This document shows positions 13,922 through 21,997 of a stretch of 27,123 bases of DNA, in pieces. This stretch comes from Nemertoderma westbladi (Eukaryota; Xenacoelomorpha; Nemertodermatida; Nemertodermatidae), in assembly GCA_032718475.1 (NCBI GenBank), contig JAUCBJ010001774.1, forward strand, positions 1 through 27,123, read 5' to 3'. Under the pieces are notes generated by a model. The model did not search any database, was not told the origin of the DNA, and saw only the letters and a program-made list of their open reading frames with translations. The translations under genes and the position numbers were made by a program. Position 1 is the first letter of the stretch; each line of letters begins with the position of its first letter.

Positions 13922-14202
13922 TGGATATTTTATTGGAATTGTATACGGTATATGAAGAATTAATTGTATTTTAAATTTCACTTTATTAACTATTTTAAAC
14001 TTAATGCGTTAAAGCTTTAAACTTAATATTATTTCTAACTTATTTGTTAGTATGAAACGTGGTGGGTGTCCAGATCGGTTCACCACACTGTATAGTGATA
14101 CTTGACAAACGGTTAAGTGTTTCGGCCACTGTGAAGGATTATTTAAGATGAGGATGGTATATCTGACTGCATTGCTGCTGATGTCCGAGCTCGCTCGACT
14201 TA

Positions 14203-15274
14203 CTAGTAGTAGACCTAGCAGTAGTATAGTAGACCTAGCAGTAGTATAGTAGACCTAGCAGTAGTATAGTAGACCTAGCAGTAGTATAGTATACCTAGTA
14301 GTAGTATAGTAGACCTAGCAGTAGTATAGTAGACCTAGCAGTAGTATAGTAGACCTAGCAGTAGTATAGTATACCTAGTAGTAGTATAGTAGACCTAGTA
14401 GTAGTATAGTAGACCTAGTAGTAGTATAGTAGACCTAGTAGTAGTAGACCTAGTAGTAGTATAGTAGACCTAGTAGTAGTATAGTAGACCTAGTAGTAGT
14501 AGACCTAGTAGTAGTAGACCTAGCAGTAGTAGACCTAGTAGTAGTATAGTAGACCTAGCAGTAGTATAGTAGACCTAGCAGTAGTATAGTATACCTAGTA
14601 GTAGTATAGTAGACCTAGTAGTAGTATAGTAGACCTAGTAGTAGTATAGTAGACCTAGTAGTAGTAGACCTAGTAGTAGTATAGTAGACCTAGTAGTAGT
14701 ATAGTAGACCTAGTAGTAGTAGACCTAGTAGTAGTAGACCTAGCAGTAGTAGACCTAGTAGTAGTATAGTAGACCTAGTAGTAGTATAGTAGACCTAGTA
14801 GTAGTAGACCTAGTAGTAGTAGACCTAGCAGTAGTAGACCTAGTAGTAGTAGACCTAGTAGTAGTAGACCTAGTAGTAGTAGACCTAGTAGTAGTAGACC
14901 TAGTAGTAGTAGACCTAGCAGTAGTAGACCTAGTAGTAGTATAGTAGACCTAGTAGTAGTAGACCTAGTAGTAGTAGACCTAGTAGTAGTATAGTAGACC
15001 TAGTAGTAGTAGACCTAGTAGTAGTAGACCTAGTAGTAGTAGACCTAGCAGTAGTAGACCTAGTAGTAGTATAGTAGACCTAGTAGTAGTAGACCTAGTA
15101 GTAGTAGTAGACCTAGCAGTAGTAGACCTAGTAGTAGTATAGTAGACCTAGTAGTAGTAGACCTAGTAGTAGTAGACCTAGTAGTAGTAGACCTAGTAGT
15201 AGTAGACCTAGTAGTAGTAGACCTAGTAGTAGTAGACCTAGCAGTAGTATAGTAGACCTAGTATAGTAGTAGTA
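14203..15274. repeat. Minisatellite of 20-bp and 15-bp AGACCTAG units beside the exon-5 donor
   Basis: Mixed units of 20 bp (AGACCTAGCAGTAGTATAGT) and 15 bp (AGACCTAGTAGTAGT) in Notch intron 5. The left third is mostly 20-bp units and the right part mostly 15-bp units. About 180 bp at 14361-14540 recur exactly at 14581-14760, a 220-bp higher-order period. The array ends about 15 bp from the splice donor of Notch exon 5. Confidence 0.96.
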
Positions 15275-15289
15275 TTGCTGATTACTAAC

Positions 15290-15546
15290 CTGTCCAAGTA
15301 TCAGGACAGATACATGTGTAGGAGTTGATCATGTCGACACACCGACCCCCGTTCCTACAACGGTGATCCCGGCAGTCGTCTATATTAATCTCGCAGTCCA
15401 CTCCCGTGAAGCCGACCACGCAGTCGCACTCGTGGTGGTAGTTGGTCACCTTGCGACAGACCCCGCCGTTCTGGCATGGCGAAGGCTCGCACGGGATGTA
15501 TATCTCGGCACACAGGTCACCCCGGTACTGAGACGTACATTCGCAC
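15290..15546 (-). CDS. Notch: Notch exon 5: end of EGF5, EGF6, most of EGF7
   Basis: This 257-nt exon has a TTTCCCGTGCAG acceptor (phase 2) and a GTTAGT donor (phase 1). It completes EGF5 (C-E-C-TSQYRGDL-C) and encodes EGF6 (C-EPSP-C-QNGGV-C ... C-D-C-VVGFTGVD-C), an INIDDC linker, and EGF7 to CPDTWTG. Exon 6 completes EGF7 with EFC. The position of WTG at the exon end matches the vertebrate Notch boundary at EGF7 as I recall it. Exons 4 and 5 total 468 nt against about 462 in human NOTCH1 exons 4 and 5, so the protein segment is conserved while the internal intron sits elsewhere. EGF5 and EGF6 have Val where the O-fucose Thr would be. A minisatellite begins about 15 bp beyond the donor. Confidence 0.93.
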
Positions 15547-15684
15547 CTGCACGGGAAATAAAGCCATTAAATAAAAACAAAACAATGGTGAAACATCGTG
15601 AAAGTATATATAATAAAAGCAACCCGCCACATACTAACCAAAATGGTGTAGGTGTAAAACGCGGATCCGGATTCCAAAATTATC

Positions 15685-15782
15685 AATTAAGGGAAAGGAG
15701 CAGGTTACAGTGGCACGTTATTTTAACCAAAACAATAAAATAAAGTCAATAGAACAGTTTATAGTTTTATTTTTGGGAGTTA
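15685..15782 (+). repeat. Dispersed repeat copy (AACCAAAACAATAAA core)
   Basis: Contains GGAAAGGAGCAGGTTACAG, the core at 15725, and CAATAGAACAG followed by TTTTATTTTTGGGAGT. It matches 26100-26190 and, in its last part, 2582-2632. Confidence 0.7.
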
Positions 15783-16728
15783 TAAAAATGTAAAAAAAAT
15801 AGACTTACGTAGGGACAATGTTAAATGTAGAATCCGCGAGTCGCGTTTTACTCTGACCCACCAAAATGTCCTCATAAGTTATTATTTGTTACAGTAAAAA
15901 AAGTTTCAGTATCAATTATTGATTGACAAGCGCCGCAAAGGACGTACAATGTTCATAACGCCAATATACAAATATATCGAGATTGCTATTGGTCTTGTTT
16001 ACCAAGAGTAAATTCATTAATATTAATCTAATAGAGTAAACAGAACAACAAACTGCATTGCTGTATGCCCCAGTAAGTACCGGTTACAAGCAGTAATAGC
16101 TATCAATCGACACATCTAGGCACTTTAGTCAAGGGCTCTCGCATTGAGATTCCGGTGCAGTTTTATATTAACGATGTTGTCATACAGTAATACAGTACAA
16201 AATTATTTATTACTTGGGGAAAATTAGTGTAACTTTTTTTTCACAATTCTCGAGGTATTTTATTTACCAGTGAGGTTAGCAAAGGATCGAGATTATATTG
16301 AAAAAAATCATTGCATTGGGAAAAAAGTAAAAGCATTCCTATGGGTAACTTTTTTTTTCTTATAGGGGAGCCCTTATTCTCCATATGTTGGGGTATAATA
16401 GATCGGATTTTGTTGAAGTTAATTTAACGTTTTGTTTTAGAAAATAAATCTAAACCGAGGAGTGAGGGCCCTTTTCCAAATGTCTGTGTGTAAGTGTGGA
16501 TCAGAACCTATCATTATATACCTTTTATATGACTCACTACACCCACAAACACTGGCATTTGATGAGCGGCCCTTATATGGTATGATTGCATAGCTGTTGG
16601 CTGCGGTGGCCTTCGGTTCTGTTGCACGAAGGACCGAACCTATGTCACATTGGGAGAAACGCAACTCCAATAGTCTCATCATTTAGTAACACTACCTTCA
16701 CTCGGCCGTGGCCAAGGACAATGGCAGC
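15783..16728. other. Notch intron 4 segment upstream of GALM
   Basis: Nothing recognisable. An 81-codon minus-strand frame at 16437-16682 has no identifiable domain. The GALM promoter should lie in or just after this stretch. Confidence 0.5.
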
Positions 16729-16756
16729 TTCGTGGATTACCAGAGAAGTCCACGAA
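16729..16756. promoter_or_regulatory. Inverted repeat upstream of GALM
   Basis: TTCGTGGA and TCCACGAA form a perfect 8-bp inverted repeat with a 12-nt spacer, about 140 bp upstream of the GALM start codon. AT-rich stretches (ATAATTTATTATATT, CATAAATATT) lie between it and the ATG. No clear TATA box or initiator can be assigned. It may be a dimeric factor site or chance. Confidence 0.3.
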
Positions 16757-16892
16757 TAAACCGGTGTCTTTAACAGTTGCCACATAATTTATTATATTCG
16801 AGTTGATCGAATATTGCCAGTTTGGTTTTGTAGCTTTAGGTCACATAAATATTACATTGTTTAAGCGATTCATAAAGTGTATCACAACCAAA

Positions 16893-17945
16893 ATGGCAGC
16901 GGAGATATCGATAAGGGAAGACGTTTACGGCGAGATAAATGGCGAACCGATAACGAGATTTACATTGAGAAACACCAACTCCATGGAGATCAGCCTGATC
17001 AACTACGGGGCGCATCTAACCGCGGTCAAGGTCCCGGACAGACACGGGCAGTTGGAGGACGTTGTCCTGGGTTACGACGCGCTACGGGGGTACATGGACG
17101 ACAGCCAATCGATAGGCTGCACGGTGGGCCGCGTCGCCGGGCGGATAGCCAATGGGAGGATGACGATCGACGGAAAGGAATACAAACTGCCGAGCAACCC
17201 GGACGGGAACCATCTGCACGGGGGTCCCAACGGCTTCGGTAAGCGGGTCTGGACCGCCTCGACCAATCAGCGCGAGGGGACAGTGACCTTCGCGTACGCG
17301 AGTAGGGACGGCGAGGTCGGTTACCCCGGCGACCTGGTCTGTTCGGTCGCCTACACGCTGACCAATGAGAACGCGATACGTCTGGAATACCGCGCTATGA
17401 CGACCAAAGCCTGCCCTGTTAATCTGACCAATCACAGCTACTTTAACCTCGCGGGTCACGCAGCCGGCGCCGATGCCCTGTTCGAACACGTGGTCTCCAT
17501 CGCCGCGAGTACCTACACGCCGCTCGGCGCTGATTGGATACCCACAGGGGAGGTGGCCCCAGTGGCGGGCACCCTCTACGATCTACGGGTCGCTAAGCGA
17601 CTAGGTGACGTCATACCCAAACTATCGGCCTCTAACGGTTTCGACGGGAACTTCTGCGTGGGCGGGCCGGATGGCCAAGTTCGCCCGGTCGCCAAGGTGG
17701 TTCACCCGGCCTCCGGGCGAGTCATGGTAACCCATAGCAACGCGCCGGGTCTCGTGTTCTACACCTCCAACATGCTGCCGACCACCAAGGGGAAACACGA
17801 CGCCATCTACGGGAAGCACGCCGCATTGTGTTTAGAGACCCAACTCTATCCGGATTCCGTAAACCACAGTAACTTTCCGGACAGCGTACTGCGTCCGGGA
17901 CAGGTTTACAGCCAATCAACGGTCTACACGTTCTCTACTGAGTAA
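16893..17945 (+). CDS. GALM: Galactose mutarotase (aldose 1-epimerase), intronless
   Basis: A complete 350-residue single-exon gene. The enzyme interconverts alpha- and beta-D-galactose in the cytosol and feeds the Leloir pathway. The start is the first ATG in a strong context (ACCAAAATGG); the frame is open further upstream but without an ATG. Landmarks: VVLGY near 57-61, GRVAGRI at 79-85, HLHGG with His109, PVNLTNHSYFNLAG with His181 as the expected general acid, IPTGEVAP at 216-223, NGFDGNF with Asp251, and LETQ with Glu315 as the expected base. These match His107, His176, Asp243 and Glu307 of human GALM (342 aa). No signal peptide or membrane segment is seen. The gene lies antisense within Notch intron 4. 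It is much more GC-rich than its surroundings, as are the Notch exons. The sequence is animal-like, so recent bacterial transfer is unlikely. No poly(A) tract or flanking duplication marks it as a recent retrocopy. Confidence 0.95.
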   Translation: MAAEISIREDVYGEINGEPITRFTLRNTNSMEISLINYGAHLTAVKVPDRHGQLEDVVLGYDALRGYMDDSQSIGCTVGRVAGRIANGRMTIDGKEYKLPSNPDGNHLHGGPNGFGKRVWTASTNQREGTVTFAYASRDGEVGYPGDLVCSVAYTLTNENAIRLEYRAMTTKACPVNLTNHSYFNLAGHAAGADALFEHVVSIAASTYTPLGADWIPTGEVAPVAGTLYDLRVAKRLGDVIPKLSASNGFDGNFCVGGPDGQVRPVAKVVHPASGRVMVTHSNAPGLVFYTSNMLPTTKGKHDAIYGKHAALCLETQLYPDSVNHSNFPDSVLRPGQVYSQSTVYTFSTE

Positions 17946-18282
17946 CACAAACTAGAGAACTGTTTCAATATCGAATATAATTAAACCTAATACACGTAGA
18001 ATAATCAGTCTACCTTTACAAAAGGTCAATCAATTACTCTTGTCATTCTTTTTATATTAATAATTTATTTATTATTAGTGTATAGGTTGCTATGGTAACT
18101 CATTGTTTATGTGCGGTGACGGTGCGATAACAATAAATCTCAAATACTATCAATATTTCTATCAATCGGACGCCAATATTTACCAACACTGTGACTGCAT
18201 CCACTATGTACTACTTCAGTGTGTCAATCATAGTAACAATGTGTTGGCAAGTTGTACTTGTCGAGGTGTTTGTTATTATACA
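17946..18282. other. GALM 3' flank
   Basis: AT-rich. Candidate poly(A) signals are AATAAA at 18132 and at 18350. It holds the X-box-like motif. No poly(A) remnant directly follows the stop codon. Confidence 0.45.
18086..18099. promoter_or_regulatory. RFX X-box-like motif
   Basis: GTTGCTATGGTAAC matches the established X-box pattern GTHNYYATRRNAAC at every position. RFX factors bind such sites, usually in promoters of ciliary genes. Here it is about 140 bp downstream of the GALM stop and inside Notch intron 4, so its target is unclear. Confidence 0.4.
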
Positions 18283-18426
18283 TTTATTATAGGAAGGGAT
18301 CTAGGGGTCCTAAGTACGCATGTGATGGGATTAGTCCTACAATTGCGCCAATAAAAGATAAGTTATTTTCGGTAAAATAAACTTATCATTCGAGGTTAAG
18401 ACCCCTAGATCCCTTCCTATAATAAA
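18283..18426. mobile_element. 144-bp fold-back element (MITE-like)
   Basis: A perfect 27-bp terminal inverted repeat (18283-18309 and 18400-18426, core GGAAGGGATCTAGGGGTC) flanks about 90 bp. Inside lies a second hairpin (GATAAGTTATTTT ... AAAATAAACTTATC, 18356-18387). No coding capacity. I could not define a clear target-site duplication. It contains a possible AATAAA poly(A) signal for GALM at 18350. Confidence 0.65.
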
Positions 18427-18512
18427 TCAATCAATCATATTCGTCGCAGCGCCAAACACTATTTAGTTACATTGAAGGAAACATAAGTACTACATACAGT
18501 ACGGAAAGCAGT

Positions 18513-18588
18513 GTGTGCCCCTAGCAAAATGTGTGTGAGAGAAATATTCTGTGTGCCCCTAGCAAAATGTGTGTGAGAGAAATATTCT
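18513..18588. repeat. 38-bp direct duplication
   Basis: Two perfect adjacent copies of a 38-bp segment that contains GCCCCTAGCAAAATG and ends AAATATTCT. They lie just outside the 46-bp minisatellite, in Notch intron 4. Confidence 0.9.
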
Positions 18589-18618
18589 AAGTTTTTCAAG
18601 ATCACAGTCAATGAGTGT

Positions 18619-19563
18619 TGTGGGTGTTGTAACAAACTCCACCCAGACACTAACCGGAAACTACCGTGGGTGTTGTAACAAACTCCACCCAGACACTAAC
18701 CGGAAACTACCGTGGGTGTTGTAACAAACTCCACCCAGACACTAACCGGAAACTACCGTGGGTGTTGTAACAAACTCCACCCAGACACTAACCGGAAACT
18801 ACCGTGGCTGTTGTAACAAACTCCACCCAGACACTAACCGGAAACTACCGTGGGTGTTGTAACAAACTCCACCCAGACACTAACCGGAAACTACCGTGGC
18901 TGTTGTAACAAACTCCACCCAGACACTAACCGGAAACTACCGTGGGTGTTGTAACAAACTCCACCCAGACACTAACCGGAAACTACCGTGGGTGTTGTAA
19001 CAAACTCCACCCAGACACTAACCGGAAACTACCGTGGGTGTTGTAACAAACTCCACCCAGACACTAACCGGAAACTACCGTGGGTGTTGTAACAAACTCC
19101 ACCCAGACACTAACCGGAAACTACCGTGGCTGTTGTAACAAACTCCACCCAGACACTAACCGGAAACTACCGTGGGTGTTGTAACAAACTCCACCCAGAC
19201 ACTAACCGGAAACTACCGTGGCTGTTGTAACAAACTCCACCCAGACACTAACCGGAAACTACCGTGGGTGTTGTAACAAACTCCACCCAGACACTAACCG
19301 GAAACTACCGTGGGTGTTGTAACAAACTCCACCCAGACACTAACCCGAAACTACCGTGGGTGTTGTAACAAACTCCACCCAGACACTAACCCGAAACTAC
19401 CGTGGGTGTTGTAACAAACTCCACCCAGACACTAACCCGAAACTACCGTGGGTGTTGTAACAAACTCCACCCAGACACTAACCGGAAACTACCGTGGGTG
19501 TTGTAACAAACTCCACCCAGACACTAACCGGAAACTACCGTGGGTGTTGTAACAAACTCCACC
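18619..19563 (-). repeat. 46-bp minisatellite built from the Notch exon-4 3' end and its splice donor
   Basis: There are 21 head-to-tail units of 46 bp. Read on the minus strand, each unit holds 35 nt identical or nearly so to the end of Notch exon 4 (GGAGTTTGTTAC ... TTTCCG) followed by 11 nt of intron starting GTTAGTGTCTG. The right-most unit is the real exon end. Variants are few. GGCTG replaces GGGTG in four units near 18805, 18897, 19127 and 19219; the pairs repeat 322 bp (7 units) apart, so part of the array was duplicated as a block. Three units near 19345, 19391 and 19437 read AACCCG instead of AACCGG. The GTTAGT donor core is intact in all units. Confidence 0.95.
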
Positions 19564-19739
19564 ATTCTCACAGGGATCCTCCTCGCATTCATCCACATCG
19601 TCCCGGCACTCGTTGCCCTGGTAACCGGGGGCGCAGGTGCACAAGAAGGATTTGTTATCGTGCGTGTTGCGACATTGGGCGCCGTTGTAACAGGGGCCAG
19701 TGGTCTGTGCGCAGTGATCAACCAGTTCGCACACGTTAC
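19529..19739 (-). CDS. Notch: Notch exon 4: end of EGF3, EGF4, first half of EGF5
   Basis: This 211-nt exon has an AATTCTAG acceptor (phase 1). Its inferred donor is TTTCCG|GTTAGT at 19529/19528 (phase 2). It encodes NVC finishing EGF3, then EGF4 (C-AQTTGP-C-YNGAQ-C ... C-T-C-APGYQGNE-C), a calcium-binding DDVDEC linker, and EGF5 up to CYNTHGSFR. The donor choice is supported by exon 5, which begins with one base followed by TGC, so the join restores Arg-Cys and a complete EGF5. The last 35 nt of this exon are repeated in all other units of the adjoining 46-bp minisatellite. Read-through past the donor reaches a TAG after about 13 codons. In vertebrates, as I recall, EGF4-6 lie in one 339-nt exon, so this intron position differs. 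Confidence 0.9.
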
Positions 19740-21411
19740 CTAGAATTAATGATTAACAATTAGTTAATTAATTTGTTCGACATGAGTAAACAATCATGTA
19801 ACCCTTCTAGACTTGTCTCAACAACCGGCGAGAAAAAAGTGCCACTTGAAATCCCAACCTGACATCACATTTGGCGATGTAATTTCAAGATGGTAATAAC
19901 TTAACCCGTAAACTCTAAGTAACCTAACAAACATGGCATTCCTATACCAAGGTTTATCGCTGAATCAACATTTGAACGAGTTCATCCTGATATCTCGTTT
20001 TCTGATAAGCCCAATAAATAAATATTCTAATAGCTGATAAAAAGTAATGTGTTGGTATTCCCCGCGCCTTCACTATCGGAATGTGTCTACGCCAGGTAAA
20101 GGCATGCTTGGCGCTTGGTAACCCCCCGGCGTGTAAAGTAACTGTAAGGATACCAAATGGACGGCCAGGCAGTTTGTTATATGGCGCTAAAACTATAACC
20201 AATGTTATTGCGTTGGCTATGTAGTGGTCATAAAATAAACCAAAACATATTGTTATACTGTAGAACACACGCCACTGGCCTGACCATAAACCACAATATA
20301 TGCGGTCAAACACACTCCTTGGTATCTGGGGGGGTTGTCATAGAGTATGCGATTAAAGCGATAAATCAGACTTGGCCGTGGATATATGTGGCTGGTGATA
20401 CCAACAAATACCCCGTGGTGCCACAACTCCATGTGAGTCAGCAATATGGAATAGTAGTAGCCCAAGGCTAAGGATGGGGCAAGGAGTGGTTACTGGGGCG
20501 CGTGATTGACACAACTTCATTTATTCTTATACCCCATGGCTGCCAAAAACTAGAGTAAACATGTCCTAAGATGATACAATTCTATAAAATAATCAATGTT
20601 TTAATAAATTCCATGTCAAAACTGCGGCTCCACACAATTACAGACAAGAAACTAACTTCAACAACATGAATGGTAATTTATAATTCTCTGGAGGTGAAAG
20701 TAAACCAGACAGACGAAATCAGACAGTTATCAATTAGAATGTGACAGTGGCTCGCTCTACAATCCTAACCAAAACAATAAACAAAAGTCAGTATAGTAAA
20801 TCTAGCTACGTACAGATGGTTGGGTGAATTCTTCGCCCGCGAGTATTCTTAGCCAGCGGGTATTCTTAGCCCGCGAGTTTGTAAAGGAGCAGGTTAGTAA
20901 AGGAGCAGGTTTCAGAGGCGTATTGGGGGAACCAAAACAATAAACGTTATTGTTTTGAGGGCTAAGAATTCCTGAGACCGTACAGATTTGGGTTAAATTT
21001 ATGGTGGTAGGTATAGCCGCTCCCCCGTCCATGGTGGGTCGTAGACAGAATCAATAAAATATACAACAAAGGTTTGCTGCCAATTATTGAATCTTAAACA
21101 ATTAATGTGCCGAGAAACCATTAGCTACATTTTTGTTTGCTAAGTGCACAAGGTGTCTGCTAAACGATTTACAGCCTTCACAATACCATACTGTAAGCAA
21201 AGCAAAGTTATTAACCATTATTATTATTAATCGTGATAAATTAATATCGAATTTGGAGTGAATTATTAATAAAGATATAAAGTTACATAAACTACCTCAA
21301 CTAAAATAAAACAAAATCTTATTTATCTAAATAAATTGAAAGAAATATACAAAGTAAAGTGGGAATAATTACATACGATTATAATTAAATAAAAGAGTTT
21401 GCATTTCTTAC
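19740..21411. other. Notch intron 3
   Basis: Carries two dispersed-repeat cores (20767 and 20930). A 119-codon minus-strand frame at 19954-20313 has hydrophobic stretches but no recognisable protein or homologous context, so I do not call it a gene. Confidence 0.6.
20883..20957 (+). repeat. Dispersed repeat with AACCAAAACAATAAAC core, palindromic copy
   Basis: AAAGGAGCAGGTT occurs twice, followed by GTATTGGGGGAACC and the 16-nt core. The core runs into an 11-bp inverted repeat (20933-20957). The reverse complement of 23391-23450 matches this segment closely. Confidence 0.7.
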
Positions 21412-21674
21412 CTGTGTTTCCGTGTCTGCAGTCACACGTGTAAGTGTCCAACGATGTCAACACACAGGTGCCACTGTTGCGACATGGTCGGGTCTGACAC
21501 ACGTTGCTGACCACCAACTCGCACAGACTAGAGGTGTAACCCAGCGGACACTGGCAGTGGAAGTCCGCGGATGTAGGGGTCAACTGTACCTGACATGTAC
21601 CCCCATTCTGACACGGTTCTTTGGAACATTTATTGTCGTGTTGGCAAAATTCGCCAACAAACGCATCATCGCAG
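21412..21674 (-). CDS. Notch: Notch exon 3: end of EGF1, EGF2, most of EGF3
   Basis: This 263-nt exon has a TTTGCTTTTCAG acceptor and a GTAAGA donor, entering in phase 2 and leaving in phase 1. It starts with the AFVG motif that ends Notch EGF1. EGF2 follows (C-SKEP-C-QNGGT-C ... C-Q-C-PLGYTSSL-C), then EGF3 (C-QTRP-C-RNSGT-C ... C-D-C-RHGNTG). EGF3 is completed by NVC in exon 4. From memory, human NOTCH1 exon 3 is also 263 nt with the same phases, which supports orthology rather than a generic EGF protein. EGF2 and EGF3 both keep the O-fucose consensus (C2-x4-T-C3). The exon is clearly richer in GC than the flanking introns. Confidence 0.93.
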
Positions 21675-21723
21675 CTGAAAAGCAAAGAAACGAATGTGTT
21701 TGATAGATTAATATTTTAGGCGG

Positions 21724-21997
21724 CCCATGTGAAGAATACCAGACTTTCTGCCGTTATATTTCGCATTGCAGTTACCTCCATGTGAAGAATACCAGGTTTG
21801 CACCAAAAACACAGGTTACAGAAGGGCTGAATCTAACCAAAACAATAAACGAATTAGTATATGTACAGGTTATAAGACAGAAATAAGCGCTATAAAACAC
21901 TTAATAAAGATAAATTAAAAAAAATAAAAAATCTTCATATATAAAATTCCAATAAAAAGTCGACCGAAAAGTGAAATCCAGGTATTCTTCACATGGG
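21724..21997 (+). mobile_element. MITE copy with intact terminal inverted repeats
   Basis: The end sequence CCCATGTGAAGAATACC at 21724-21740 is a perfect inverted match to 21981-21997. A second, internal start (CCATGTGAAGAATACCAGG) at 21778 is the end that aligns with the other copies, so the first 54 bp may be the remnant of a second element. No open frame. It lies in Notch intron 2, about 50 bp upstream of exon 3. Confidence 0.8.

Larger units (their letters stand above)
10492..14202. other. Notch intron 5 segment without a protein gene
   Basis: Contains the tRNA-like sequence and a MITE copy. Otherwise mostly AT-rich sequence with a few GA runs (11074, 11552) and the short palindrome ATACCGATCGGTAT near 11661. 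Open frames at 10864-11115 and 11302-11595 show no recognisable protein. Confidence 0.55.

Noticed and set aside
16437-16682. An 81-codon minus-strand frame upstream of GALM
   Set aside because: No family recognised and no supporting context.
16893-17945. GALM as a recent bacterial transfer
   Set aside because: The sequence is closest, by eye, to animal GALM along its whole length, and its GC content matches the nearby Notch exons.
19534-19545. Alternative exon-4 donor CACG|GTAGTT
   Set aside because: It would leave phase 1, which does not match the phase-2 start of exon 5 and would lose the Ser-Phe-Arg-Cys core of EGF5.
19954-20313. A 119-codon minus-strand frame in Notch intron 3
   Set aside because: No recognisable family, no splice or start context, and it interrupts no EGF module; the Notch reading is complete without it.
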